Assembly (NCBI GenBank): GCA_030066875.1
Contig: JASJAS010000027.1
Span: 1-33,580 of the forward strand
Direction of reading: 5' to 3'
Length of the DNA: 33,580 nucleotides
DNA from: Acidimicrobiia bacterium
Lineage (GTDB): Bacteria > Actinomycetota > Acidimicrobiia > Spongiisociales > UBA5794
Of this stretch, positions 20,961-29,398 are shown one piece after another; position 1 is the first letter of the stretch; every line of letters begins with the position of its first letter. The translations under genes and the position numbers were made by a program. The notes under the pieces are model-generated. The model saw only the letters and a program-made list of their open reading frames with translations, ran no database searches and was not told the origin of the DNA.

Positions 20961-21893
20961 ATGCCCACATCGCGCTACAGGCTCATCGCGACGGTAGGTG
21001 TCGTCACCATCTCGTTCTCGCCGATCCTGATTCGCGCCGCCGGCGACGGCAGCGACATGACCATCGCCTTCTTCAGGGCGCTGTACGCACTGCCCCTCCT
21101 CGTCATCATTCACTGGCGGGTACGCGAGCGCGATGAACGCCCCAGACGGAGCCGCATGCTGGCAGTCGCCTCCGGCGTATTCCTAGCACTGGATCTGGCG
21201 TTCTGGCATGCCTCGATCCGTCAGCTCGGGGCCGGACTGGCAACCGTGATCGTCTACATCCAGGTGGTCTATGTCGCCTTGCTCGCCTGGCTCCTTTTCG
21301 GGGAGAAGCCGGCTCGGCGCTCGGTAGCGTTGCTGCCGCTCATCTTGCTCGGCATTTTTCTGATCTCGGGTGCCGGCAGCGCCGACGCCTACGGAGACAA
21401 CCCGGGCCTGGGCACGATCCAGGCCTTGACCGCCGGCCTCCTCTACGCACTTTTCATCCTGTTGCTGCGGGAATCCGGTCGCGGCCACTCTGCTCCCCCA
21501 TCCGGCCCCTTGCTCGATGCCACCATCGGGCTTGCCATCGTTGCCCTCATCATCGGGGTCTCCACCGAACCCGACTTCAGCCTGGAACCGTCCTGGCCGC
21601 TCCACGGCTGGCTGCTGCTGCTCGCTTTGGTCGCCCAAGTGATCGGCTGGCTGATCATCACCAAGGCCATGCCCCATCTCCCGGCCCTCGACACGTCGAT
21701 CCTGCTGCTGGGCCAGCCGATGCTCGCCATCCTCTGGGCCGGCATGATCTTCGACGAGTCGCTCGGATCAGGCCAGTGGTTCGGCGTGGCTCTGGTTCTC
21801 GCCGGATTGACGCTGTTCAACCTCGGCAAGCCGGCGCCCGACTCAAGCGAGCCGCGGGAGCAGGTCGGGGAGTCGCTCGACGATCCGGTCTAA
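20961..21893 (+). CDS. EamA-family (drug/metabolite superfamily) permease
   Basis: This 310-residue protein has about ten hydrophobic helices arranged as two EamA halves. The first half contains 'FFRALYALPLLVII' and 'FWHASIRQLGAGLATVIVYIQVVYVALLAWLLFGE', the classic end-of-half signature. The second half contains 'IGWLIITKAMPHLPALDTSILLLGQPMLAILWAGMIFDE'. Such proteins export or import amino acids and other small metabolites across the cytoplasmic membrane, and the substrate cannot be inferred. It starts at ATG 20961, 52 bases after argF, and might be co-transcribed with it, which would suggest an amino-acid-related substrate. Its last 51 bases overlap the end of the convergent gene at 21843. 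Confidence 0.85.
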   Translation: MPTSRYRLIATVGVVTISFSPILIRAAGDGSDMTIAFFRALYALPLLVIIHWRVRERDERPRRSRMLAVASGVFLALDLAFWHASIRQLGAGLATVIVYIQVVYVALLAWLLFGEKPARRSVALLPLILLGIFLISGAGSADAYGDNPGLGTIQALTAGLLYALFILLLRESGRGHSAPPSGPLLDATIGLAIVALIIGVSTEPDFSLEPSWPLHGWLLLLALVAQVIGWLIITKAMPHLPALDTSILLLGQPMLAILWAGMIFDESLGSGQWFGVALVLAGLTLFNLGKPAPDSSEPREQVGESLDDPV

Positions 21894-22649
21894 CTCGACA
21901 ACCTCTTCGGCCCCGAGCGCCATCATCGCCGCCTGCGTGAAGTCGTCGACACCGTCGCCGGCTGCGACGCAGCGGAGTCCGGCCTCCCGTATCGCCCGGA
22001 TGGCATCGTCGCTCGACGGATGGCCGAGATCGACCAGAGTCAGCACGGGGCGGTCGGCTACGCCTTCAGCAAGCGCCCCCGGATTGCGCCAAACGATGGT
22101 CCGATGTGAGAGCGCTGCGGCCGCATCATTCAGGTCAGCCCTCAGGTCCGGGCTGAATCCGAAGAGTGCGAGCCTAGGAACGCGGGTTGAGATAGCTCGA
22201 CTCCGCGCAGCGGAGTCGCTCTGACTCGGCACAGCCGAGTCAGACGGGACCAGTCCCGCTCGTACCCGTGCCTGTTCTATCCCCCACTCCATATGCACCC
22301 TCCAGGCATCCTCCCCGAGGTCACGGGAGGTCGCCGGGTAGAGATCGAACACATCGTCGGGGTGGATCTCGACCGAGCGCTCGTCCCGTGCCACCGGGAC
22401 CACGTTGCGATCTAGGAGCGCATCCGTAACCGGCTCGGTTGCGCGCCGCACCAATTCGAGCGGTGGATCTGCAAGCACCTGCTGCGCCAGCGACGCCGAG
22501 AGCTGCTCGGTCGCCGCCACGATGATTCCGCTCAACGCGTCATCGTCCACAATCCCAATATCGGCCAGTCGGCGCCGCAGGTAGCCCGGGAACGCAGCGA
22601 CGAGGGCCGCGCGCAGCTGATGTCCGACTGAGTCCGCATGTTCTGTCAC
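21843..22649 (-). CDS. Uncharacterised protein with a pseudo-receiver C-terminal domain
   Basis: This 268-residue protein starts at GTG 22649 without a clear ribosome binding site, so it could be leaderless. Residues ~1-140 are helical with no family I recognise. Residues ~160-268 have the alternating strand/helix pattern of a response-regulator receiver ('RLALFGFSPDLRADLNDAAAAL', 'PVLTLVDLGHPSSDDAIRAIREAG', 'LRCVAAGDGVDDFTQAAMMALGAEEVVEL'). The phospho-acceptor region reads 'TLVDLG', with an aspartate at the right strand, but the usual acidic pair and lysine are not evident. Between the two parts lies a Ser/Asp/Ala-rich patch ('PSDSAVPSQSDSAARSR') that is the translation of three tandem DNA hairpins. 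The 3' end overlaps the convergent permease gene by 51 bp. Function unknown. Confidence 0.6.
   Translation of the reverse strand: MTEHADSVGHQLRAALVAAFPGYLRRRLADIGIVDDDALSGIIVAATEQLSASLAQQVLADPPLELVRRATEPVTDALLDRNVVPVARDERSVEIHPDDVFDLYPATSRDLGEDAWRVHMEWGIEQARVRAGLVPSDSAVPSQSDSAARSRAISTRVPRLALFGFSPDLRADLNDAAAALSHRTIVWRNPGALAEGVADRPVLTLVDLGHPSSDDAIRAIREAGLRCVAAGDGVDDFTQAAMMALGAEEVVELDRIVERLPDLLPRLA
22198..22258. repeat. Three tandem hairpins inserted in frame within a coding sequence
   Basis: 22198-22218 is a 9-bp stem with a 3-base loop (GACTCCGC/GCA/GCGGAGTC core). 22220-22244 is an 11-bp stem with ACA loop (TCTGACTCGGC/GCCGAGTCAGA). 22245-22258 is CGGGAC/CA/GTCCCG. All three are perfect and nearly abutting. 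They fall inside the gene at 21843-22649, keep its frame and encode a low-complexity patch between its two domains. The first has the same geometry as 4270-4290. Confidence 0.85.
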
Positions 22650-22699
22650 AGCGTCAGGATACGGTGTAGCAAGCCCTTGGTAGAGTCACCGATCGACCC

Positions 22700-23470
22700 A
22701 TGAAACGCGCTTTTCTCGTCCTCGCCCTGCTGACCCTCCTGCTCACAGCCTGCCGCGCCGAGGTCAGAGTCGTTCTCGAGGTCACCGAGAATGGCTCCGG
22801 CACGCTTCGCAGCGACGTGGGTGTCGACAACGAGTTGCAGCTCCTCATCAACCAACTGTTCGGCGCCGATGGAGAGAACATCATTGCCGAACTCGACCTG
22901 GGACTCGAAGGAACCTCGGAAACCCGCCTCGAGGGAGACCTGACCGTCTACAGCACTGAAGTCGAATTCACCGATGTGTCCGGGATTGCAGCCGCCTCGG
23001 CCGGCAACTTCACCGAGTTCAGCTTGGAGATGACCGACGACGGCACCGCGCTCGAAGCCACGCTCGACCTAGCCGGAGAACTCGATCTCGCCCAGTTCCC
23101 CGTTGATCCGGCGAGCATCGACCCCGCAAACCTCCAAGCGACGGTCATCGTTTCACTGCCCGGCGAGGCCACCGACCACAATGCGGACTCAGTCCTCGAC
23201 GACGGGCGCTTCTCCTGGATCATCCCGCTCGACAGCGAGCTCTACATGTTCGCCAACACCGAGTACCCCAAATCCGGTTTTCCCTGGTGGCTGGCCGGAC
23301 TGCTCGCCTTGTCGGGTGGTCTCGCGCTGGCAGTGTGGCTGGCCGCGGTCCGCCGCGACAAGAAGACCGGCGCCACTCGTCGAGCCGCTCCCGAACCTCC
23401 GCCGGTCACCCCGCCGGAACCTGCAGCCGAACCGAAGCAGACGGACTCGCCCTTCTTCGACCTCGACTAG
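22700..23470 (+). CDS. LppM-like lipoprotein with C-terminal membrane anchor
   Basis: The protein has 256 residues. The signal peptide carries the lipobox 'LLTAC' (Cys18). The extracytoplasmic part (~19-190) begins 'AEVRVVLEVTENGSGTLRSDVGVD', the strand pattern of the LppM domain found in mycobacterial lipoprotein LppM and related actinobacterial proteins. A membrane helix (~196-216, 'WWLAGLLALSGGLALAVWLAAV') is followed by a basic stop-transfer 'RRDKK' and a Pro-rich cytoplasmic tail. LppM in mycobacteria affects cell-envelope lipids and phagocytosis; here the role is unknown. The start is 50 bp from the divergent pseudo-receiver gene. Its stop shares CTAG with the convergent ABC permease stop. 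Confidence 0.7.
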   Translation: MKRAFLVLALLTLLLTACRAEVRVVLEVTENGSGTLRSDVGVDNELQLLINQLFGADGENIIAELDLGLEGTSETRLEGDLTVYSTEVEFTDVSGIAAASAGNFTEFSLEMTDDGTALEATLDLAGELDLAQFPVDPASIDPANLQATVIVSLPGEATDHNADSVLDDGRFSWIIPLDSELYMFANTEYPKSGFPWWLAGLLALSGGLALAVWLAAVRRDKKTGATRRAAPEPPPVTPPEPAAEPKQTDSPFFDLD

Positions 23471-24627
23471 TGGGTCAGCTTCTCCCGCAGCCTCCAGGTC
23501 CCCAGGGCCAGTAACAGCACGGCGAAGCCGGCCAACACCGCAATCTCGACGAGGATGTCCGCCACGGTTCCGCCACGGCGGATCAGCTCTGCAAACCCAT
23601 CTAGACCCCATGCATGAGGAGTGATGTGGGCGACCTTCACCATCGTCTCTGGGAATATCTCGAGCGGGAACATGCATCCGCCCAATGCGGCGAGCCCGAG
23701 GCCGATGAATACGCCCATTGATCCGGCCTGCTCATCGTTGTCGAAGATGGCACCCATCAGCATGCCCCCACCTGCGCCCACCAGCGCTATCAGGATCAGC
23801 AGTACGGCGGCACCGAGCAGGTTGCCCCAGCGCACTTCAAAGGCGACCGCCGCGCCGATCATGATGAACAACCCCTGGATCATCGCTATCGCAAAACGGC
23901 CACCGGTTTCGCCAACCAGAATCTGACCGATCGACGTCGGCGTCGAAACCATGCGTCGCGACACACCCAGTCGTCGGGTGTTGATCAGGGCCGCCGAGCC
24001 GGCAAGCGATGTGAGGAAAACGAACAGGATCAGGTTCGACGGAGCGCCGAGGTCGAACTGACCCAGGTTCTCCCCAAACACGGATTCACCCGTTGACTCG
24101 CGCGCGACATCAGTTCCGATCGGGCCAGCAGCTACGAGCTGGGCGGACTGCACCGCGGCGTCGAAGGATGCCAGGCCTTCGTCCTCAACGAGACGGGCCG
24201 CGCGGAAGACTGCGCTCTGGTTGGCGGCGATTGCCTCGATGGTGGAACGGTACTGGACGACGCTTTGATCGAGCCGGCCGACGAACTCGACTTCTGCGAC
24301 CTCGCCCGTGCTCAATCGTTCGTCATAGTCGACGGGGACGATGACGCCCATATTGGCTACGCCTCGCTCCACATCCTCGAGCAACAGCTTTCGGTCGTCG
24401 TAATCGATTGCATCGAAGTCTTCGTTCTCCACGATTTCTGCTACGAACTCCGACGCAAACGGCCCGCCGCCTTCATCAAGCACGCCGACCTTTGGCTCAA
24501 AGCCGCCGCCGAAGGCCGCTCCGATTACCAGGATCAGGAGCATCGGGAAGATGAACACGAAGAAGATGGTCGACGGATCTCGCAGCATCCTGCGCACATT
24601 GACCGCCGTTATTGCCAGGGCCTTCAT
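23467..24627 (-). CDS. ABC-2 type transporter permease
   Basis: This 386-residue protein has the ABC-2 (NatB/YhfP-like) layout. One N-terminal helix ('PSTIFFVFIFPMLLILVIGAAFGG') is followed by a ~150-residue extracytoplasmic region (about 45-185), and then five helices near the C-terminus ('LILFVFLTSLAGSAALI', 'FAIAMIQGLFIMIGAAVAF', 'LLGAAVLLILIALVGAGGGMLMGAIF', 'MGVFIGLGLAALGGCMFPLEIFP', 'ILVEIAVLAGFAVLLLALGTW'). 'HITPHAWGLDGFAELI' is the typical segment of the family. It starts inside the stop of the second permease (ATGA overlap) and is the third gene of the ATPase-permease-permease operon. The two permeases probably form a heterodimeric exporter of drugs, lipids or other hydrophobic compounds. 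Confidence 0.88.
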   Translation of the reverse strand: MKALAITAVNVRRMLRDPSTIFFVFIFPMLLILVIGAAFGGGFEPKVGVLDEGGGPFASEFVAEIVENEDFDAIDYDDRKLLLEDVERGVANMGVIVPVDYDERLSTGEVAEVEFVGRLDQSVVQYRSTIEAIAANQSAVFRAARLVEDEGLASFDAAVQSAQLVAAGPIGTDVARESTGESVFGENLGQFDLGAPSNLILFVFLTSLAGSAALINTRRLGVSRRMVSTPTSIGQILVGETGGRFAIAMIQGLFIMIGAAVAFEVRWGNLLGAAVLLILIALVGAGGGMLMGAIFDNDEQAGSMGVFIGLGLAALGGCMFPLEIFPETMVKVAHITPHAWGLDGFAELIRRGGTVADILVEIAVLAGFAVLLLALGTWRLREKLTH

Positions 24628-25796
24628 GGCGCCAACACCTTTCCTCGGCCCAGCAGCGTGGCCAGGGCAACAGTCACCACGAAGAAAGCGAGCATCGCCA
24701 GCGCCGGGGTGACGACCACCGCCAGTCCGTCACCAGCGGACAGGTCCCCCAACCCCTGGAGAAACCACGCGTGCGGTGTCAGCTTGGAGAAGAGCGAGAG
24801 GATCGCAGGACCCTGGCTCAATGGGAAGAACGTACCGCCCAACAAGCCGAGCACGACGGCGACTATCGATTGCCAGTTGGCCGCCTGTTCCGGCGTCTTC
24901 GAGACAACGGCCACCACTGCCATGATGCCGAGGGCCGACAACACCCCGGCAAGCATCAGGATCAAGACTCCTGCGGGATCACCCCACTCGGCTCCGATGA
25001 GAAGCGTGGTGGCGACGGCGAGCACAATCATCGAGACTATTCCAAGCACGAAGCTGGTCAACGCCTTGCCCCCGAGGATGCTCCACCGGCTGATCGGGGC
25101 GCCCAACAACCGGGGAAGCGTGCCGTGGAAGCGTTCCTCGAGCAGCGAAGACACCCCGAACTGGACTGTGAAGAAGAGGAAGAACACGGCCATACCGGCG
25201 GAGAAGAACGTGACAATGTCGAGCTCGCGGCTGGCTGCCTCTGTGTCGGCGAGAACGACCGCAGCCGGTGCCCCGGCGGCAGTGGCGATTATGGCTTCAG
25301 GGTCGGTTGCACCATTGAGCACCGCCGCCCCTACCGCGATGCTGATGGCGTCGACCTCGGCGAGATAACCGTCGAGGATCGCTTCTGCGATCTGGGTGGA
25401 GATCGATTGGTCGACGTTGCCGACCAGCCGCACCGTCCCCCCCTGTCCTGCCATGACCCCGTCGCTTAAGCCCTCCGGGAAAACATACAGTGCGTGGATG
25501 GTCCCCGCCTCGACATCGGCTAGGGCCCCGTCGAGATCGGCGTAGCTGGTCGCGGTGGCCAGGCCCTCGGCAACGACATCGGGCAGCACTTCCTCGATAA
25601 ACCCGCGGCTGACCTGTCCCCGGTCTTCGTCGACGTACCCGAGGAACACATCGAACGAGCCGCCTGCGGTATCGGGGATGATCGCCCCGAAGATGAGCGC
25701 AAGGCCCAGTGGCGCAACCAGTCCGAGCAGGATCGCCGACCTATCGCGAATCCGTTGCGATAGGTCCTTGGCGGCGATGATGAATGCGGCTCGCAT
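24624..25796 (-). CDS. ABC-2 type transporter permease
   Basis: The protein has 390 residues and the same architecture as its downstream partner: N-terminal helix ('SAILLGLVAPLGLALIFGAII'), large outer loop with 'LGYVDEDRGQVSRGFIEEVLP', and a C-terminal bundle including 'MAVFFLFFTVQFGVSSLLEERFHGTLPRLLGAPISRW' and 'LTPHAWFLQGLGDLSAGDG'. The E-E/R-x-x-G-T-x-x-R-L-L segment is the coupling-helix region of ABC-2 exporters. Its start codon shares a base with the ATPase stop. It carries a 10-bp-arm inverted repeat in the DNA of its first codons (25738-25766) of unknown meaning. Confidence 0.88.
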   Translation of the reverse strand: MRAAFIIAAKDLSQRIRDRSAILLGLVAPLGLALIFGAIIPDTAGGSFDVFLGYVDEDRGQVSRGFIEEVLPDVVAEGLATATSYADLDGALADVEAGTIHALYVFPEGLSDGVMAGQGGTVRLVGNVDQSISTQIAEAILDGYLAEVDAISIAVGAAVLNGATDPEAIIATAAGAPAAVVLADTEAASRELDIVTFFSAGMAVFFLFFTVQFGVSSLLEERFHGTLPRLLGAPISRWSILGGKALTSFVLGIVSMIVLAVATTLLIGAEWGDPAGVLILMLAGVLSALGIMAVVAVVSKTPEQAANWQSIVAVVLGLLGGTFFPLSQGPAILSLFSKLTPHAWFLQGLGDLSAGDGLAVVVTPALAMLAFFVVTVALATLLGRGKVLAP

Positions 25797-26731
25797 CAGT
25801 CGCGTAGAGCCTTTCCGGTCAGATGCAGAAACACCGACTCGAGGTTGGGTTCGACGACCTCGACGCCCGAGATGCCGACGTTCGCTTGCTGTGCCGTATC
25901 GAGGATGCGTGGCAGCAATTCGCTGGCTCCCTCGACCAGGATCTCAACCGACGCTTCGGCGGCGCTGATGCTCTCGATCTCGCTGATCGGCTGGAGCGCC
26001 TCGACCAGGCGAGGAGCGCTGCCAACCACGCCGAGATTCACCGTATCGCGTTGACCCACCAACTCGACCAATTCCCGCCGGGTCCCCTCTGCACGAATCT
26101 TGCCGCCATCGATGATTGCCACCCGGTCGCAGAGACGCTCCGCCTCCTCCATGTAGTGCGTGGTGTACAGAACGGCGGTGCCGCTGTGGCCGAGGGCTTC
26201 GACTCCTTCGAGGATGGCGTTGCGACTCTGCGGGTCAACGCCGACGGTTGGCTCGTCGAGAATGAGCAGGCTGGGCTCGTGGAGGAGACCGATGCCTATG
26301 TTGAGCCGGCGCTTCATGCCACCCGAATACTCGTCGGTGCGATCGTCGCTGCGGTCCGCCAGACCGATCACCTCGAGGACTTCATCGATACGAAGGTCGA
26401 GCTGCTCCTTCGGCAACCCATACAGCTTCCCGAAGAAGCGGAGGTTTTCTCGAGCACTCAGATCCGGGTAGATGGCGATGTCTTGAGGGACGTAGCCGAT
26501 TTGCGCCTTGCCCTCCGTGGTGTGGGTCGTGATCTCGGTGCCACCTACGGTGACGGTGCCCGCATCGGATTCGAGGATCCCGGCGATCATCGAAATGCTG
26601 GTGGTCTTGCCGGCCCCGTTCGGTCCCAGCAGACCGTATGTTTCGCCGGCCGCGATGTGGAAACCAACGTCGTCAACCGCAACCAGGTCATCGAAGGCCT
26701 TGACCAGGCCTGCGCATTCAAGGACGTTCAA
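25796..26731 (-). CDS. ABC transporter ATP-binding protein
   Basis: This 311-residue protein has Walker A 'GPNGAGKTTS' (about residue 37), Q-loop 'IGYVPQDIAIYPDLSARENLRFF', signature 'YSGGMKRRLNI', Walker B 'LLILDEPTVGVD' and H-loop 'TTHYMEEAERLCDRV'. A C-terminal ~90-residue extension with 'SEIESISAAEASVEILVEGA' and 'VEPNLESVFLHLTGKALRD' is usual in ABC-2 exporters of the NatA/DrrA type. It energises the two downstream permeases. No regulator is adjacent; 99 bp separate it from the CvpA-family gene upstream on the same strand. Confidence 0.92.
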   Translation of the reverse strand: MNVLECAGLVKAFDDLVAVDDVGFHIAAGETYGLLGPNGAGKTTSISMIAGILESDAGTVTVGGTEITTHTTEGKAQIGYVPQDIAIYPDLSARENLRFFGKLYGLPKEQLDLRIDEVLEVIGLADRSDDRTDEYSGGMKRRLNIGIGLLHEPSLLILDEPTVGVDPQSRNAILEGVEALGHSGTAVLYTTHYMEEAERLCDRVAIIDGGKIRAEGTRRELVELVGQRDTVNLGVVGSAPRLVEALQPISEIESISAAEASVEILVEGASELLPRILDTAQQANVGISGVEVVEPNLESVFLHLTGKALRD

Positions 26732-26830
26732 ATCCCCTGCCTCCTCGTAGCCTTGGCGCCCAAGATAGGCGACGCGCCCGGCCGTTGTCGTCCTTCAGCT
26801 GAATGATTGCCGTGTCCGCCGTGCGGAGGA

Positions 26831-27790
26831 TTATGCCGCGAGCACCGTGACGACGAGAAGCCCGTGAGGACCCTGCAAAACCACGATTCCGGCCTTGGTG
26901 ACCTCCTGACGGGTCATGTCGGGTCCGGCAGACTCGACGAGGGCGGCATGTCCGGTTTCCGGAGAGGCCGCCAAGACGACCAGCTCTGTGCGAGCAATCG
27001 TCGGGATTCCCGCCTGGTTGAGTCGATCCCGGAGTTCCGCGTCCCCGTACAGCCGCACGGTCCCGGTTCCGTAACCTTCCATCGCAAGGTCGAAGGCAAG
27101 CTGGTCGAGGCCGGGAGAACGCAGCACCGGTTCCGCGTCGTTGGCGACCCGCTCGGCGTTGAGTAGGCGGAAAGTCTCGTCTTCGGCGTCGGACAGACGA
27201 TCGAGATCAGCGGCGGCTGTAGCCGGCACAACCACAGGCTGGCCTGCAGTAGGAACCGCCTGTGTGTTGCCCGTCAGCTCCCGAATCCGCAACGTAATCT
27301 CAACAACCCGGTCACCGGACAGAACCCCGAGCACTTGCTGGGGCACCCCGTCCGGCTGGGTCAGCGTGTCGGCAACCGCAGAGTCTTCGAGTCCTTCCGC
27401 CACTGCTTCGGGAAGCGGCATCACCGTCAACAGCGACAGCACGAGCGTGACCACGAGCACTAAGGCAACGATGCTGAGGGCTGCGCCGGCGGCGCGGTTC
27501 GCGGTCGACACCCCAGGCAGTAGTCGAATCCCGAGATGGAGCACGCGGCTGAGCACCGCAGCTCCGATGGAGATGAGCAGGAAGATCCCTACTCCGGCGA
27601 CGACTCGAGATGCATCGGGGGAGGCCCCGGACATGTCGGCGAAGACCCGACCGAGCGGCGTCGACAGCCGGAACGAGACGATCGTTCCCACTACCAGGAC
27701 CGCCAGGCTGATGACCTCGCGAACGAGGCCCCGCATCCAACCCCGGACGGCCAGGACAACGAGCAGTGCTCCTAGGGCAACGTCAACCAC
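26831..27790 (-). CDS. CvpA-family membrane protein fused to a CAP-like extracytoplasmic domain
   Basis: The protein has 319 residues. Residues ~1-130 carry four membrane helices in the CvpA/colicin V production pattern ('DVALGALLVVLAVRGWMRGLVREVISLAVLVVG', 'VVAGVGIFLLISIGAAVLSRVLHLGIRLLPG', 'AAGAALSIVALVLVVTLVLSLL'). After a linker, residues ~200-319 resemble a CAP/SCP-type domain ('DETFRLLNAERVANDAEPVLRSPGLDQLAFDLAMEGYG' and 'MTRQEVTKAGIVVLQGPHGLLVV'), but its canonical histidines are not obvious. MarP-type actinobacterial proteins share the CvpA membrane part but have a trypsin domain instead, used in acid and cell-wall stress. It is the last gene of an operon with the AI-2E permease (11-bp gap) and DUF3263 genes. 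Confidence 0.72.
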   Translation of the reverse strand: MVDVALGALLVVLAVRGWMRGLVREVISLAVLVVGTIVSFRLSTPLGRVFADMSGASPDASRVVAGVGIFLLISIGAAVLSRVLHLGIRLLPGVSTANRAAGAALSIVALVLVVTLVLSLLTVMPLPEAVAEGLEDSAVADTLTQPDGVPQQVLGVLSGDRVVEITLRIRELTGNTQAVPTAGQPVVVPATAAADLDRLSDAEDETFRLLNAERVANDAEPVLRSPGLDQLAFDLAMEGYGTGTVRLYGDAELRDRLNQAGIPTIARTELVVLAASPETGHAALVESAGPDMTRQEVTKAGIVVLQGPHGLLVVTVLAA

Positions 27791-27801
27791 GATGCGTCCG
27801 G

Positions 27802-29073
27802 CTATTCGACTGCGGCGTCTTCGCCGCCGTCGTCCTCCACTGGGGTTTCGGCGGCAGCCGCATCGGCATCGAGCGATTCACGTATCGCTTCATACAGCGT
27901 CTCCGGTGGCTGCGACGATTCGATCATGGCCTCGAGGGCATCTTCCCACGACTGCCCGAGTACTCGCGTCCGCCACAGGTGGCCGGCGAGAATCTTGAGA
28001 ATGGCCGTGATCGGCACCGCAAGCAGCACACCCCAAATACCGCCGATCCCGCCTCCAAGCACCAGCACGAGGATGATGACGGCGGGATGCAGGCTGACGG
28101 TCGCCCGCAGCACGTTGGGGCTGATGAGATGGTTATCGAGTTGTTGCACGATGAGGGCGACGACACCCGCCCAAAACGCTGTGGTGACATCGGCAGTGAC
28201 AAACCCGACGAGCACTCCGAGGAAGCCGCCAACCCAGGGTCCGACAAACGGGATGATGTTGAGGAAGCCGGCAATCATCCCGATGATCAGCCAGAACTCG
28301 AGCCCAATGATGCGAAAGCCGATGCTGGTCATCACCCCCACGATCAACGCCACCAGGACTTGGCCCCGGAGGAACCCTCCAATGGCCCCACCGAGCCGAC
28401 GGGAGACATGGAGCACCTCGGCTTTGTGCCGTTCGGGTATGAGCGAGATGGCTTCTTCCCGCACCCGAGGTAGGTCGACAAGCACGTAGAAGGCCACAAC
28501 GGGAGCAAGGAAGAATACGAGGACGGTTTCGAGAAGGCCTGTCGTGACCTCACCGAGGCGATCCCACACGACCGAGAGGATTCTGTCCTGGGCGTCCGGG
28601 TCTTGGATGAAATCCTGAAGTCGCTCGTAGGACCACAAGTCGACGTCCTCGAAGCCCAGACGAGCGATGAGGTCCTCGATCTCACGAGTTGAGTCCTCGT
28701 AGATTTCGGGAAAGCTCGACGCCAGCTCGGAAGCCTGCGACGTCACCGCCGGCGCAACGGCGAAGCCAAAGAGCACCAGCGCTCCCAGTAGCAGCACGAA
28801 AGCTAGGAAGGCGCCGATGACCCTGGGGATATGGCGGGCGTGGAACCAATTGACCACGGGGTTGAGCACGTAGATGAGCGCGAGCGCCAGAACTACCGGC
28901 GCCAACAGCACCTCGAGCCGGGACAGAATCTGGAGAGTGATCCAGACGAGCACCGCTGCACCGACCAAGCTCCAGGCGGCAATGCCAACACGCGAGACCA
29001 GCGCACTGAGGTCGCGCTGCGCCGGGGCGTCGCCGGCGTCATCAACGAGAACGGATGGCGCTTCCTCGGCCAT
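27802..29073 (-). CDS. AI-2E family (PerM-like) transporter
   Basis: The protein has 423 residues. N-terminal helices ('SLVGAAVLVWITLQIL', 'LAPVVLALALIYVLNPVVNWF', 'VIGAFLAFVLLLGALVLFGFAVAP') are followed by a soluble coiled segment (~100-165), then a helical core with 'FFLAPVVAFYVLVDLPRVREEAISLIPE', 'GGFLRGQVLVALIVGVMTSIGF' and 'GFLNIIPFVGPWVGGFLGVLVGF', the conserved P-x-x-G-P segment, and 'QQLDNHLISPNVL'. Some members export autoinducer-2 and others act as sodium/proton antiporters, so the substrate is open. The acidic C-terminal tail (~385-423) is unusual in composition. Its ATG overlaps the DUF3263 stop by one base. Confidence 0.88.
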   Translation of the reverse strand: MAEEAPSVLVDDAGDAPAQRDLSALVSRVGIAAWSLVGAAVLVWITLQILSRLEVLLAPVVLALALIYVLNPVVNWFHARHIPRVIGAFLAFVLLLGALVLFGFAVAPAVTSQASELASSFPEIYEDSTREIEDLIARLGFEDVDLWSYERLQDFIQDPDAQDRILSVVWDRLGEVTTGLLETVLVFFLAPVVAFYVLVDLPRVREEAISLIPERHKAEVLHVSRRLGGAIGGFLRGQVLVALIVGVMTSIGFRIIGLEFWLIIGMIAGFLNIIPFVGPWVGGFLGVLVGFVTADVTTAFWAGVVALIVQQLDNHLISPNVLRATVSLHPAVIILVLVLGGGIGGIWGVLLAVPITAILKILAGHLWRTRVLGQSWEDALEAMIESSQPPETLYEAIRESLDADAAAAETPVEDDGGEDAAVE

Positions 29074-29321
29074 CAGCCGACCGTGGAATCAAGCCGGCGG
29101 GCCAGTGCTTCCTTGCGTTCCCGGCGGATTCGCCTCAGGCGGCGGATGACCAGTGGATATTCCCTTGCCGCCGCCTCGTCGTCCACCAGCCGTCGCAGGG
29201 CCTGATAGTAGCGAGTGGCGCTCATCCCCAGGTACTCCCGTACGGCGCGGTCCTTGGGCTCCGGGTAGTGCCACCACGAGCCTTCGAACTCGAGCACCTT
29301 GATATCTCTCTGCGACAGCAT
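29073..29321 (-). CDS. DUF3263 family protein
   Basis: This 82-residue protein matches the small actinobacterial DUF3263 family: 'DIKVLEFEGSWWHYPEPKDRAVREYLGMSATRYYQALRRLVDDEAAAREYPLVIRRLRRIR'. The helix-turn-helix-like middle ('REYLGMSATRYYQALRRLV') suggests nucleic-acid binding. The function is unknown, although members are widespread in Actinomycetota and usually stand near cell-wall or LytR genes. There is no ribosome binding site before the ATG, and a TAACGT box lies seven bases upstream, so the message may be leaderless. It heads the operon with the AI-2E and CvpA-CAP genes. It is useful evidence for the phylum. Confidence 0.88.
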   Translation of the reverse strand: MLSQRDIKVLEFEGSWWHYPEPKDRAVREYLGMSATRYYQALRRLVDDEAAAREYPLVIRRLRRIRRERKEALARRLDSTVG

Positions 29322-29398
29322 GCCGTCACGTTATCGGCGACCCCCGACAGAAACGCGGATTTCGCGAGCTGAGTCAGCACCAGGCAAAGACGATTCGG

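Noticed and set aside
25738-25766. Inverted repeat with CCTATCGC/GCGATAGG arms, resembling TetR half-sites
   Set aside because: The 9-base spacer and two changed central bases break the 16-bp operator pattern, and it lies within the coding start of an ABC permease; probably chance or unrelated.
25823-26806. 327-aa plus-strand ORF over the ABC ATPase
   Set aside because: It is antisense to a gene with complete Walker A, signature, Walker B and H-loop motifs.
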